From assembly GCA_943332615.1 (NCBI GenBank), contig CALQQB010000033.1, positions 1 through 44,506 of the forward strand: a stretch of 44,506 nucleotides of DNA, written 5' to 3'. The notes below the pieces were generated by a model, which worked only from the letters and a program-made list of their open reading frames with translations, searched no databases and was not told the DNA's origin. The position numbers were made by a program, and so were the translations under genes. Source of the stretch: Phenylobacterium deserti. GTDB taxonomy: Bacteria > Pseudomonadota > Alphaproteobacteria > Caulobacterales > Caulobacteraceae. Of the stretch, positions 15,403 to 24,400 are shown piece by piece; position 1 is the first letter of the stretch; each line of letters starts with the position of its first letter.

Positions 15403-16332
15403 ATGCTCAGGATCGTGGGAGCGGCGCTTGCCGCCGTATCGCTGGCGGCCGCTGCCCAGGCAGCGCCGGTCAAGCCGGCCGTCGCGCCGCAGGTGATCAG
15501 CAGCGACCAGTTCCCGAAGCTGCACGCCAGCTATCCCGGCCGTGTCATCGGCCATCCGGACCTGGTCTATTCGACGATCCAGGGCTTCAGGCCCCTCACC
15601 TTCGACCTCTACACGCCCTCGTCTGGCAATGGGGCCAAGGGCGGGACGGCGAAGCCCCTGGTGATCTACGTCCACGGGGGTGGCTGGATGAACGGAACGG
15701 CGCGCAACGCCGCCGCTTACGCCAATTTCCCGGCCGTGCTCGCCGACCTGGCGTCCCGCGGCTACGTGGTCGCCTCCCTGAACTACCGGCTAGGCGGCGA
15801 GGCCAAGGCGCCGGCGGCCACGCAGGACGTGGACGCCGCCATCCGCTGGCTGAAGGCCCATGCCTCTGACTACGGCATCGACAAGACCCGCGTGGCGATC
15901 TGGGGCGGCTCGGCCGGGGGCCAACTGGCGGCCCTGGCGGCCACCGACTGCTCGCCCGCCGACGGCAAGACCGAGAGCGACTGCGTACAGGCCGCGGCGA
16001 TCTGGTACGGGCTGTTTGACATCCCCAGCCAGCCGAACGCGCCGGCTTACTTCGGCAGCGACGGGCCCAAGTCCAGCGCGGTGACCTACCTCGACGCCAA
16101 GGACCCGCCGTTCCTGCTGATCCACGGCGATTCCGACCGCACCGTGCCTGTCACCCAGTCGCGCCAGATGATCGGCAAGCTGAAGGCCCTCGGCATTAGG
16201 TCGGAGTTCATCGAACTGCCCGGGATCGATCACAGCTGGATCGGCAAGACGCCCGAGGCCACGACGGCCGCCCACGTCAAGGCGCTGCAGGCCACGTTCG
16301 ACTTTTTCGACGCTACGGTGGGGAAGCAGTAG
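15403..16332 (+). CDS. Exported alpha/beta hydrolase of the BD-FAE/esterase-lipase type
   Basis: 309 aa with a signal peptide (about 1-20, AAAAQA-A). The oxyanion motif HGGGW is at 91-95. The nucleophile elbow GGSAGG is at 168-173 (Ser170). HGDSDRTVP at 241-249 gives Asp245, and IDHSW gives His277. This is the hormone-sensitive-lipase-like group that includes bifunctional feruloyl/acetyl-xylan esterases. It probably removes acyl groups from small plant-derived esters in the periplasm. It lies downstream of the carboxylesterase in the same direction, separated by the palindromic spacer, and may be read from the same promoter. It ends 8 bases from the stop of the convergent TetR gene. Confidence 0.85.
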   Translation: MLRIVGAALAAVSLAAAAQAAPVKPAVAPQVISSDQFPKLHASYPGRVIGHPDLVYSTIQGFRPLTFDLYTPSSGNGAKGGTAKPLVIYVHGGGWMNGTARNAAAYANFPAVLADLASRGYVVASLNYRLGGEAKAPAATQDVDAAIRWLKAHASDYGIDKTRVAIWGGSAGGQLAALAATDCSPADGKTESDCVQAAAIWYGLFDIPSQPNAPAYFGSDGPKSSAVTYLDAKDPPFLLIHGDSDRTVPVTQSRQMIGKLKALGIRSEFIELPGIDHSWIGKTPEATTAAHVKALQATFDFFDATVGKQ

Positions 16333-16340
16333 CGTCGCCC

Positions 16341-17015
16341 TCAGCGCGGCTGGACGGAGCGCAGGATCAGGTCGGTGATCGAGGCCCGCCGCGCGGCCGT
16401 GGCGGCGGCCGAGACCATGTCCAGATCGAAGATCGCCGAGAAGGTGTGCTGGTTCGAAACGTTGAAGAAGCATAGCGCGCTGATCGACATATGCAGGTCC
16501 ATCGGGTCCATGTCCGGCCGCATGGTCCCGTCCGCCGCCCCGCGCGCGCAGAGGCTGCGCAGGGACTCGATGACCCGCAGGTTCAGGTCGTGCAGTTCGG
16601 GCATCTGGGCGATGTGCTCGGCCCGGTGGATGTTCTCCACCATCACCAGGCGGATGAAATCGGCGTTGGCCAGCTGGTAGTCAAAGGTGAAACGGACCAG
16701 GTGGGCCAGGGCGTCCAGCGGCGAGCGCGCGCCGAGGTCCAGGGTGCTCTCGATCGTTCGGATGCGGCCATAGCAGTGGGCCAGGACCGCGCGGTAGAGG
16801 CCGTCCTTGCTGCCGAAGTGGTAGTAGATCATCCGCTTCGACGTGCGCATTAACTCGGCGATCTCGTCGATCCGGGCCCCGTTGAGGCCCTTCTCGGCGA
16901 ACACCGCGGTGGCGACTTCGAGAATGTCGGCCTTGATCAGGTCGGCATGCGGCTGGGCCGAGGCCGGCTCGTCGCCGTCGGCGCCAACAGGCGCGGTCGT
17001 TTCCTGCCAGCTCAC
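16341..17015 (-). CDS. TetR/AcrR-family transcriptional regulator
   Basis: 224 aa from a GTG at 17015, preceded by AAGGAT with good spacing. Longer in-frame starts upstream would add Arg/Pro-rich sequence unlike the family. The DNA-binding domain spans about residues 26-75: ADILEVATAVFAEKG, a helix-turn-helix at about 48-68, and the typical RMIYYHFGSKDGLY. The C-terminal ligand domain has the usual helical character. TetR proteins bind short palindromes and release DNA on effector binding, so this is the nearest candidate for the AACTAGTT-core operators at 3.8-13.5 kb. The assignment is by proximity only. No good operator copy lies in its own 184-base upstream region. It is transcribed divergently from eutB. 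Confidence 0.88.
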   Translation of the reverse strand: MSWQETTAPVGADGDEPASAQPHADLIKADILEVATAVFAEKGLNGARIDEIAELMRTSKRMIYYHFGSKDGLYRAVLAHCYGRIRTIESTLDLGARSPLDALAHLVRFTFDYQLANADFIRLVMVENIHRAEHIAQMPELHDLNLRVIESLRSLCARGAADGTMRPDMDPMDLHMSISALCFFNVSNQHTFSAIFDLDMVSAAATAARRASITDLILRSVQPR

Positions 17016-17199
17016 ATCAGGATCCTTGTTCCAGCCATCGGTCGGCGCAGGTAGAGCGGCGCACCCGAAATGCCGTCGAATCGTGGGTTGATCGCGCGCT
17101 AGTTTAGACAACCTGGGCCCAATTGCCTCGCCGCCGTGATCATGTCGCTTTGGGCCTCCGGGATTCTGTGGCGTCCTCTCTCGAACGGCAGGAGCACGG

Positions 17200-18576
17200 A
17201 TGCGGTATCGGACGACACTGGGCGGCGTGACCTGGACCTTCGCAACCCTCGCGGAGGTTATGGCCAAGGCGTCACCGCTGCGGTCGGGAGACATGCTGGC
17301 GGGGCTCGCGGCCGGGTCCGCCACGGAGAACGTCGCGGCCAAGATGGTGCTGGCCGGCACGCCGCTGCGGGCCTTTCTCGATGAGCAGTTGGTGCCCTAT
17401 GAGCTTTGCGACGTCACCCGGCTGATCTGTGATCGCCACGACCTCCGCGCGTTCGCGCCGGTCGCGTCCCTGACCGTCGGCGAGTTCCGGGACTGGCTGC
17501 TCTCCGAAGCGGCGACGACCGCGACCCTCGCTTCCCTGGCGTCCGGCCTGACGCCGGAGATGGCGGCGGCGGTCAGCAAGCTGATGCGCAGCCAGGACCT
17601 GATCCTGGCGGCGTCGAAATGCCGGGTGACGACCCGGTTCCGCGACACCATCGGCCTGCCAGGGACCATGGCGGTGCGCCTGCAGCCGAACCATCCGACC
17701 GACGACGCGGCGGGGATCACCGCCTCGATCCTCGATGGCCTGCTCTACGGCTGCGGCGACGCGGTGATCGGGATCAATCCGGCGAGCGACAGCCTGGCGG
17801 TCATCGGCGACCTGCTGCGACTGATGGACGGGATGATCGGGCGCTTCGAGATCCCGACCCAGTCCTGTGTCCTGACCCACGTCGCCTCCACCCTGGAACT
17901 GATCGAGCGCGGCGCACCGGTGGACCTGGTGTTCCAGTCGATCGCGGGCACGCAGGCCGCCAACGCCAGCTTCGGCGTCACACTGGCGATGCTGGGCGAG
18001 GCGCTGGACGCGGCGCGGTCGCTGAGGCGCGGGACGGTGGGCGAGAACGTCATGTATTTCGAGACCGGCCAGGGTTCGGCGCTGTCGGCCGGCGCCCACC
18101 ACGGCATCGACCAGCAGACGCTGGAGGCCCGCGCTTATGGCGTGGCCCGCGCCTTCGAGCCGTTGCTGGTGAACAGCGTCGTGGGGTTCATCGGGCCGGA
18201 ATATCTCTACGACGGCAAGCAGATCATCCGGGCCGGTCTGGAAGACCACTTCTGCGGCAAGCTGCTGGGCTGCCCGCTGGGGGTGGACGTCTGCTACACG
18301 AACCACGCCGAGGCCGATCAGGACGATATGGACACCCTGCTGACCCTGCTGGCCACGGCGGGCGTCACCTTCGTCATGGGCGTGCCGGGCGCCGACGATG
18401 TGATGTTGAACTACCAGTCCACCTCGTTCCACGACGCGCTCTACGTCCGCGAGCTGTTGGGCCTGAAGCGGGCGCCGGAGTTCGAGGCCTGGTTGGCGGG
18501 CTTGAAGATCACCGACGCCCAGGGCCGCCTCGCGCCGGCGCGTCCGGGCCACGCGCTGTTGCAGGCGCTGGGGTGA
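17200..18576 (+). CDS. eutB: Ethanolamine ammonia-lyase large subunit
   Basis: 458 aa, the expected length. It catalyses adenosylcobalamin-dependent conversion of ethanolamine to acetaldehyde and ammonia together with EutC. Recognisable family stretches include YRTTLGG and KASPLRSGDMLAGLAA near the N-terminus, the IGINPASDS barrel segment, MYFETGQGSALSAGAHHG (central, with active-site residues) and GVDVCYTNHAEADQDDMD. The gene overlaps eutC by four bases (GTGA). No eutA reactivase, microcompartment shell genes or acetaldehyde dehydrogenase lie nearby, so this is a stand-alone cytosolic type. Confidence 0.95.
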   Translation: MRYRTTLGGVTWTFATLAEVMAKASPLRSGDMLAGLAAGSATENVAAKMVLAGTPLRAFLDEQLVPYELCDVTRLICDRHDLRAFAPVASLTVGEFRDWLLSEAATTATLASLASGLTPEMAAAVSKLMRSQDLILAASKCRVTTRFRDTIGLPGTMAVRLQPNHPTDDAAGITASILDGLLYGCGDAVIGINPASDSLAVIGDLLRLMDGMIGRFEIPTQSCVLTHVASTLELIERGAPVDLVFQSIAGTQAANASFGVTLAMLGEALDAARSLRRGTVGENVMYFETGQGSALSAGAHHGIDQQTLEARAYGVARAFEPLLVNSVVGFIGPEYLYDGKQIIRAGLEDHFCGKLLGCPLGVDVCYTNHAEADQDDMDTLLTLLATAGVTFVMGVPGADDVMLNYQSTSFHDALYVRELLGLKRAPEFEAWLAGLKITDAQGRLAPARPGHALLQALG

Positions 18577-19355
18577 GTACGCCGCCGGACCCCTGGGCGA
18601 ACCTCGCCCGCCTGACGCCGGCACGGATCGCGCTCGGCCGCACGGGCGCCAGCCTGCCCACCCGCGAGGTCCTAGCCTTCGCCCATGCCCATGCCCTGGC
18701 CCGTGACGCGGTGAAGACGCCGCTGGAGCTGGAGCAGACGCTGGAGGCCATCGAGGCGTTAGGCCTCGCCGCCTTCCCGGTCGAGAGCGCCGCGCCGGAC
18801 CGCGCCACCTATCTGCGCCGCCCCGATCTTGGTCGGCGGTTGTCCGAGGTGAGTCGGGGTCGCTTGGCTGGGACGGTGAAGGGAGCCTGCGACCTCGCTA
18901 TCGTCGTCGCCGATGGCCTCTCCAGCACGGCGGTGCATGCGCACGCCGCTGAACTGGTGGCGGCCCTGCAGCCGGCGATCCGCAAGGCGGGCTGGCGGCT
19001 CGCACCCGTGTTGGTGGCGCGGCAGGCGCGGGTGGCGCTGGGCGACGAGGTCGGCGAGGCCTTGGGCGCGCGGCTGGTGGTGGTGCTGGTCGGCGAGCGG
19101 CCGGGGCTGAGTTCGCCCGACAGCCTGGGGGCCTACATCACGCTCGCGCCACGGGTCGGCCGCACGGACGCCGAGCGCAACTGCGTCTCCAACATCCGGC
19201 CCGGGGGCCTCAGCTATGTTGCCGCGGCTTTCAAGATCGCCTGGCTCGCCCGCGAGGCCCTGCGCCTCGGCCTCACCGGCGTGGCGCTGAAGGACGAGAG
19301 CGACGCTGGCGGCCGCCTGCAGATCGGCCCCGGCGATCCGCGCCTGCCGCAATAG
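18573..19355 (+). CDS. eutC: Ethanolamine ammonia-lyase small subunit
   Basis: 260 aa from a GTG at 18573 overlapping the eutB stop (GTGA), so translation is coupled. It forms the B12-binding interface with EutB. Typical stretches are ARIALGRTGASLPTREVLAF near the N-terminus, CDLAIVVADGLSSTAVHAHA (about 105-124), LVVVLVGERPGLSSPDSLGAY and ERNCVSNIRPGGLSY. The protein is shorter than the enterobacterial subunit (about 295 aa) but retains the conserved core. The in-frame open reading frame continues far upstream, which is only overlap with eutB. Confidence 0.93.
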   Translation: MSTPPDPWANLARLTPARIALGRTGASLPTREVLAFAHAHALARDAVKTPLELEQTLEAIEALGLAAFPVESAAPDRATYLRRPDLGRRLSEVSRGRLAGTVKGACDLAIVVADGLSSTAVHAHAAELVAALQPAIRKAGWRLAPVLVARQARVALGDEVGEALGARLVVVLVGERPGLSSPDSLGAYITLAPRVGRTDAERNCVSNIRPGGLSYVAAAFKIAWLAREALRLGLTGVALKDESDAGGRLQIGPGDPRLPQ

Positions 19356-19407
19356 CGGACGACGACAGGTCGCGGCGCCTCTCGATTCTCCACCCCGGGG
19401 CGGCGCG

Positions 19408-20979
19408 TCAGATCTGCCGCGTGCGGCCTTCCCAGTAGGGCGCGCGGACCTTGTTGCGCTGGATCTTGCCAGCCTCGCTGCGGGGCAGGGCGGTGGCGAA
19501 GTCGATGCTGCGCGGGACCTTGAACTTTGCCAGCCGCGCCGCCGCATAGGCCAGGATCTCGGCCTTGAGGTCGTCGGACGGCGCCTGTCCGGCCTTCAAC
19601 TGGATGACCGCGCGGACTTCCTCGCCCCACTCGGCGTGCGGAACGCCCACCGTGCAGCTGTCCTCGACCGCCGGGTGCTTGATCAACTCGTTGTCGATCT
19701 CCTGCGGGTAGATGTTCACCCCGCCGGCGATGATGGTCTCGGCGTTGCGGCCGGTCAGGAACAGGTAGTCGTCCGCGTCCAGGTAGCCGACGTCGCCCAT
19801 GGTGAAATAGCCGCCCTGGCGGTTGGCCTCGGTCTTCGCGGGATCCTTGAAATATTCAAAGCCGCCCTGGGCCGCCAGTTGGAGATAGATGGCGCCCGGC
19901 ACGCCCACGGCGCATTCGCGGCCGTCGTCGCCCAGGATCCTCGCCACCTCTGGCCGCGGCCGCCGCCCGACGCTGCCAGGCTTCCGCAGCCATTCCTCGG
20001 AGGTGATCGTGAACCCGACGCCACCTTCGGAGCCGGCGTAGTACTCGTTCAGCACCGGTCCCAGCCATTCGATGGTCGCCTGCTTCACCTCCGGCGGGCA
20101 GGGCGCCGCGCCGTGGGTGATGCGGCGGATCGAGCTCAGGTCATACTTCGCCCGCACCTCGGCCGGCAGGGCCAGCAGCCGCTGGAACATGATCGGCACG
20201 AAGTGGCCGCGGGTGACGCCGAATTTCTCGATGGTCTGCAGCACCAGCTCGCTGTCCCAGCGGTCCATCAGCACCGTGGGCACGCCGTTGTTCAGCGGCC
20301 GCCGCAGATCGCCGGCCATCGGCGAGGCGTGATAGGCGGGACCGGTGCAGAGGTGGACGTCCACGTCGCGGTCATAGGTGGGATCGTAGGTCGGGATCTG
20401 TGCGTTCGGCTTGTACACGCCCTTCGGTCGGCCCGTGGTGCCGGAGGTGTAGAGCATGGTGTAGCCCCGCACCGGATCGTCGATGTCGCTGGCGTCGAAC
20501 TCCGCCATCGCCGCCTCGTAGCCCTCGAAGCCCGGCAGGTCGCCGCCGATGGCGACTTTCACGATCAGCAGGGGACAGGCCGACGCCGCCTCCGCGGCCC
20601 CGGTCACCCGCACATCGGCGAACAGCGCCTTGGCCTCACAGTCATTGACCACGTAGCCGATCTCGTCGGGCGTCAGGTGCCAGTTGACCGGGGTCAGGCG
20701 CAGGCCGGTACGAAGGGCCGCCACCAGGACATCGGCAAACTCCACCCGGTTGGAGCAGAGCAGGGCCACCGCATCCCCCGCCGCCAGCCCGCGACTGCGC
20801 AACAGCCGCGCGATCCGGTTGGCGTTGGCGTTGAGCTCGCCGCAGGTGCGGCGACGGCCGGAGACCTCATGAACGGCGACATTGTCGGGCTGGATTTCCG
20901 CCCAAAGCGCCGGGGCCATGCCGACCTCGATGGCGCCAAGCAGGCGCTGGTCGAGCGTGACGGGGCCGAGGTCATTCAT
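19408..20979 (-). CDS. AMP-forming acyl-CoA synthetase
   Basis: 523 aa, ANL superfamily. The ATP-binding motif YTSGTTGRPKG is at 177-187, the adenylate-binding region contains YYAGSEGG, TMGDVGYLD and FLTGRNAETII lead into the C-terminal lid, and the catalytic Lys505 is in SEAGKIQRNK. It activates a carboxylic acid to its CoA thioester via an acyl-adenylate. The substrate cannot be fixed; aromatic, branched or fatty acids are possible. Hydroxycinnamates released by the upstream esterases are an attractive but unproven option. It converges on eutC and is divergent from the second TonB receptor across a 405-base gap. Confidence 0.9.
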   Translation of the reverse strand: MNDLGPVTLDQRLLGAIEVGMAPALWAEIQPDNVAVHEVSGRRRTCGELNANANRIARLLRSRGLAAGDAVALLCSNRVEFADVLVAALRTGLRLTPVNWHLTPDEIGYVVNDCEAKALFADVRVTGAAEAASACPLLIVKVAIGGDLPGFEGYEAAMAEFDASDIDDPVRGYTMLYTSGTTGRPKGVYKPNAQIPTYDPTYDRDVDVHLCTGPAYHASPMAGDLRRPLNNGVPTVLMDRWDSELVLQTIEKFGVTRGHFVPIMFQRLLALPAEVRAKYDLSSIRRITHGAAPCPPEVKQATIEWLGPVLNEYYAGSEGGVGFTITSEEWLRKPGSVGRRPRPEVARILGDDGRECAVGVPGAIYLQLAAQGGFEYFKDPAKTEANRQGGYFTMGDVGYLDADDYLFLTGRNAETIIAGGVNIYPQEIDNELIKHPAVEDSCTVGVPHAEWGEEVRAVIQLKAGQAPSDDLKAEILAYAAARLAKFKVPRSIDFATALPRSEAGKIQRNKVRAPYWEGRTRQI

Positions 20980-21384
20980 CGGGAGCGTTTCCTGCGTCGC
21001 GCTCTAAGTGGGGCGACTGTCACAAGCTTGCGGCGGTCGCGCTGGACCGTCAATCGGCCGGGCGTCGTCGCGATTTTCCGTCGGCGCCGGTTTCATCGAA
21101 TGGTCCGAGCGGTGAACGCGCCGAACCGCGGAGGGAGAGCCTGCCGCGCGCGCGGCGATTCACACGTGAAATATCACGCTACGTCAATGCGCGAGATTGG
21201 CCTGCAGCGACCCCGCTCGGACCCGAAAATTCTTCAAGGCTCTGATATTACCACACAAAATATGCGAATTTTAATTCGTGAAACATTGATGGCGCCATCC
21301 CGCAGCAGATGACATTCTTGCCTACAAAATCCGCGCCGAAAATCCTGATCAAAGGGAGGCGTACACCTGGGGAGGAAACACCAG
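20980..21384. promoter_or_regulatory. Divergent intergenic region with two palindromes
   Basis: The gap lies between the acyl-CoA synthetase and TonB receptor 2 genes and holds no credible gene. It contains TTCAC-AC-GTGAA (21159-21170) and, in an AT-rich stretch unlike the surroundings (about 21235-21295), CGAATT-TT-AATTCG (21265-21278). Both are plausible operators for local regulators and differ from the AACTAGTT operator. The receptor has a good ribosome-binding site (GGAGGAAA) 6 bases before its ATG. Confidence 0.45.
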
Positions 21385-24336
21385 ATGCTAAAATCGCAGT
21401 ACCTCAATGGCGCTTCCGTGGGCGCTTTCGTGCTTATGGCGACGCTCGCTGGCGGCGCCAGCGCGCAGACGGCGGCCACGGCGCCTGCCGTCGTGGAAGA
21501 AGTGGTCGTCACCGGCTCGTTCATCGCCGGCACGGCCAAGGACACGGCCATTCCCGTCGCGGTCATTGGTCAGGCGGAAATCGAGCGGCGGGGTTCGCCT
21601 TCGGTGCTTGAACTGATCAAGGGCCTGCCGATCAGCGGCCCGGTGCTGGGCGACTCCAACCAGTTCTCTACCGGTGCTCAGGGACGTTCGGGCGGCGGCA
21701 CGATCAACATCCGCGGTCTGGGCTCCCAGCGCACGCTGGTGCTGATGAACGGCAAGCGGTTCGCCGGCTACACGGCCGACACCAACCTGATCCCCGTCGC
21801 GGCTATTGGCCGGGTCGAGATCCTGAAGGACGGCGCGGCAGCCACCTATGGGTCTGACGCCATCGCGGGCGTCGCCAACTTCATCACCCGCAAAAACTTC
21901 TCCGGTCTCGAGGCTCAGGCCGACTACCGCTATGTGCCGGGCTCCAAGGGGGACTACACAGGCAGCGTCCTTTACGGCTGGACCGGGGACACTTCGAACC
22001 TGCTGATCAGCCTCGGCTATCAGCATCGCGCCGAACTCAGCGACACGGACCGCAGCTTCACGAAGACGCCCTATCTGGACAATCCTTCGGGCTGGTCGGT
22101 TCTGGGCAACCCCGGCGCCTATACCATCCGAGGCGGCCCCACGGGCACGACGTCCGTCGGCTTCGCGGTAGACGCCAACTGCACCGCCGTTGGCGGCTTC
22201 GCCGGCTTCACGGGCAACACGCCGGCTTGCTACTTCAGCTACCTTCCGTTCGACAACCTCGTCGAGAAGGAAGACCGCTATCAGCTCTATGCCGAGTTCA
22301 ACGCCGACGTCGGCGACAAGTCGAAGTTCCACGTCGAGGCGCTCTATACCCAGACCTCGGTCCCCGGCATCCGATTCTCGCCCGGTTATCCGCCGACCTC
22401 GGGACCGAACGGCCCGGGCAGCGTCAACGTCTATAGCGTTCCCGCCTCGAACCCCGGCTTCAATACCTTCCTGACCCAGACGGGAAACACCGCCTTGGTG
22501 GGTGTCGCCAGCAATGCGCTGATGACCCTGTGGCGGCCTTTCGCGAACGGCGGCAACAACTCCACCGGCGGTCTCGGCGGCCAGAAGGGGAGCCGTAAGT
22601 ATGAGGAATTCCGGATTGCGGCCGACCTGAATGGCGACACCGGGTTCATGGGCATCGGCTACGATGTCGGCGTCACCTACATCCGTGAACTGCAGGACCA
22701 GCAGACCACCGACATCCTGATCGACCGCCTGCAACGCGCTCTGAACGGCCTGGGTGGCCTGAACTGCACAGGCAACACGCCGGGTGCGAACGGGTGCCAG
22801 TACTTCAACCCGTTCTCGAACGCCTATGCGGGTAACCCCGCGCTAGGCCTGACCAACCCTGGTTTCGTTTCGGCCAATGCCAACTCCAAAGAACTCGTGG
22901 CCTCCCTGTTCGACCGGCAGCGGTTCAACTCGGAGCAGGACACCTTCGTGGTGGACACCGTGTTCAACGGCAAGTTGCCGATCACGCTGCCGGGCGGCGA
23001 TATCGGGTGGGCCGTCGGCGGCCAGTACCGCAGGCTCACATATAGCCAGAGGATTGGCAGCAAGTTCTACGATGCCAATATTACCCCGTGCCCGGTGGCT
23101 GGCACCTCGACCTGCACGTTCAGGACCGGTCCCTATATTTTCCTGGGCCAGAATATTCCGTTGTCTCTTGAGCAGCATGTCATCGCCGGCTTTGCTGAGT
23201 TGAACCTTCCGGTCACCGATGCGATCAACGCGCAGCTCTCGGCGCGGTATGAGGACTACGGCGGCCAGACCGGTTCGACCTTCAATCCTGAAGCCCGGGT
23301 GAAATGGCAGGTCATTGACGCCGTGGCCGTGCGCGGTTCGGTGGGTACGTCCTTCCGGGGTCCGACGGCGGGCAACGTCGCACCTACGGGTTCGACAGGG
23401 CTTTCAGGCATTGCCGCGGCGGGCAACAACTTCAAGTCCGTCGATTTCTTCGGCAACCCGGCGACGAACCCGGAAAAGGCCTTCACCTATAGCGTCGGCG
23501 CTATCCTGCAGACCGGTAACCTAACCGCGACCGCGGACTACTGGTATTATCGTGTGAAGGACCAGATCACGACCGTGCCGGCCAACATCGTGGGGACCTC
23601 GGTGGGGGGCGTCGGCAACGGCAGCCAGGCTGTGAACTGCGGCGCCGCTCTGCGCTCGCTGATCACCTTCAACAACAACGACGCCTGCGTCCAGGGCGTG
23701 ACGGTGGGCAACGATATCGCCCGCATCCGCTCCAACACTGTCAACGGTCCGACCATCAAGACCGACGGCATCGACGTCGATGTCAGCTACAGGTTCGATG
23801 AACTGTTCGGCGGTTCGCTCGATCTGGGCGCCAACGTGAGCTATGTCCTGCACTTCAAGCAGGCGGCGTTCGTGTCGGGGGGCATTACGGTGTCGCCGGC
23901 CTATGACGCGGCGGGTTTCACGAACTATGACCGCCTGCCGGGGACCATCCCCGACTGGCGCGGCCAGTTCTACGGCGACTACACCTACGGCGCGCACAAC
24001 CTGCGCTGGACGATCAACTACGTAGACGGCGCCACCGACAACCGTGGGCCGACCACCGTCCAGACCGGCGCTTCGGGGAACTGCAACGTCGCCAACGCCA
24101 GGGCCGGCACGGCGACCAACTGCAAGCTGACGACCTTCGGCCTGCGGGTTCACTCGTTCATCACCCATGACCTGACCTATCGCTGGGCCATGCCGAACGA
24201 TCTGACCCTGACGGCCTCGGTGTTGAACGTGCTCGACGAAGATCCGTCCGGCGCGCGCCTCGAACTCAGCTATGACCCCTTCGTGGGCAACCCGCTCGGC
24301 CGTACCGTCAAGGTGGGCGTGAAGAAGCGCTTCTAG
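21385..24336 (+). CDS. TonB-dependent outer-membrane receptor, receptor 2
   Basis: 983 aa. Signal peptide to about residue 27 (GGASA-Q), then VEEVVVTGSFIAG, a plug domain (about 40-165, with TLVLMNGKRFAGY and GRVEILKDGAAATYGSDAIAGVANFI) and a long barrel ending in Phe (KKRF). Several Cys pairs in predicted loops suggest disulphides. It resembles receptor 1 in plan but is only distantly similar in the loops. The ligand is unknown. Context is ethanolamine lyase plus an acyl-CoA synthetase, with neither an iron-chelator pathway nor a Fur-like site seen. The gene is followed by a strong terminator. Confidence 0.9.
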   Translation: MLKSQYLNGASVGAFVLMATLAGGASAQTAATAPAVVEEVVVTGSFIAGTAKDTAIPVAVIGQAEIERRGSPSVLELIKGLPISGPVLGDSNQFSTGAQGRSGGGTINIRGLGSQRTLVLMNGKRFAGYTADTNLIPVAAIGRVEILKDGAAATYGSDAIAGVANFITRKNFSGLEAQADYRYVPGSKGDYTGSVLYGWTGDTSNLLISLGYQHRAELSDTDRSFTKTPYLDNPSGWSVLGNPGAYTIRGGPTGTTSVGFAVDANCTAVGGFAGFTGNTPACYFSYLPFDNLVEKEDRYQLYAEFNADVGDKSKFHVEALYTQTSVPGIRFSPGYPPTSGPNGPGSVNVYSVPASNPGFNTFLTQTGNTALVGVASNALMTLWRPFANGGNNSTGGLGGQKGSRKYEEFRIAADLNGDTGFMGIGYDVGVTYIRELQDQQTTDILIDRLQRALNGLGGLNCTGNTPGANGCQYFNPFSNAYAGNPALGLTNPGFVSANANSKELVASLFDRQRFNSEQDTFVVDTVFNGKLPITLPGGDIGWAVGGQYRRLTYSQRIGSKFYDANITPCPVAGTSTCTFRTGPYIFLGQNIPLSLEQHVIAGFAELNLPVTDAINAQLSARYEDYGGQTGSTFNPEARVKWQVIDAVAVRGSVGTSFRGPTAGNVAPTGSTGLSGIAAAGNNFKSVDFFGNPATNPEKAFTYSVGAILQTGNLTATADYWYYRVKDQITTVPANIVGTSVGGVGNGSQAVNCGAALRSLITFNNNDACVQGVTVGNDIARIRSNTVNGPTIKTDGIDVDVSYRFDELFGGSLDLGANVSYVLHFKQAAFVSGGITVSPAYDAAGFTNYDRLPGTIPDWRGQFYGDYTYGAHNLRWTINYVDGATDNRGPTTVQTGASGNCNVANARAGTATNCKLTTFGLRVHSFITHDLTYRWAMPNDLTLTASVLNVLDEDPSGARLELSYDPFVGNPLGRTVKVGVKKRF

Positions 24337-24363
24337 TCCGGGTTCTCATCTCAAAACGGCCTG

Positions 24364-24396
24364 CGCCGCTCCCGAAAGGGGGCGGCGTTTTCTTTT
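24364..24396 (+). terminator. Rho-independent terminator after TonB receptor 2
   Basis: A 10-bp stem (CGCCGCTCCC with GGGGGCGGCG, one G-U pair) with a GAAA loop spans 24364-24387 and is followed by TTTTCTTTTT. It lies 27 bases after the receptor stop and 5 bases before the stop of the convergent DUF2164 gene. Confidence 0.85.
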
Positions 24397-24400
24397 TGGA

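Noticed and set aside
17090..17110. A seventh copy of the shared operator before the TetR gene (CTAGTTTAG)
   Set aside because: Only about 9 of 16 positions match and there is no symmetry, which is too weak to list.
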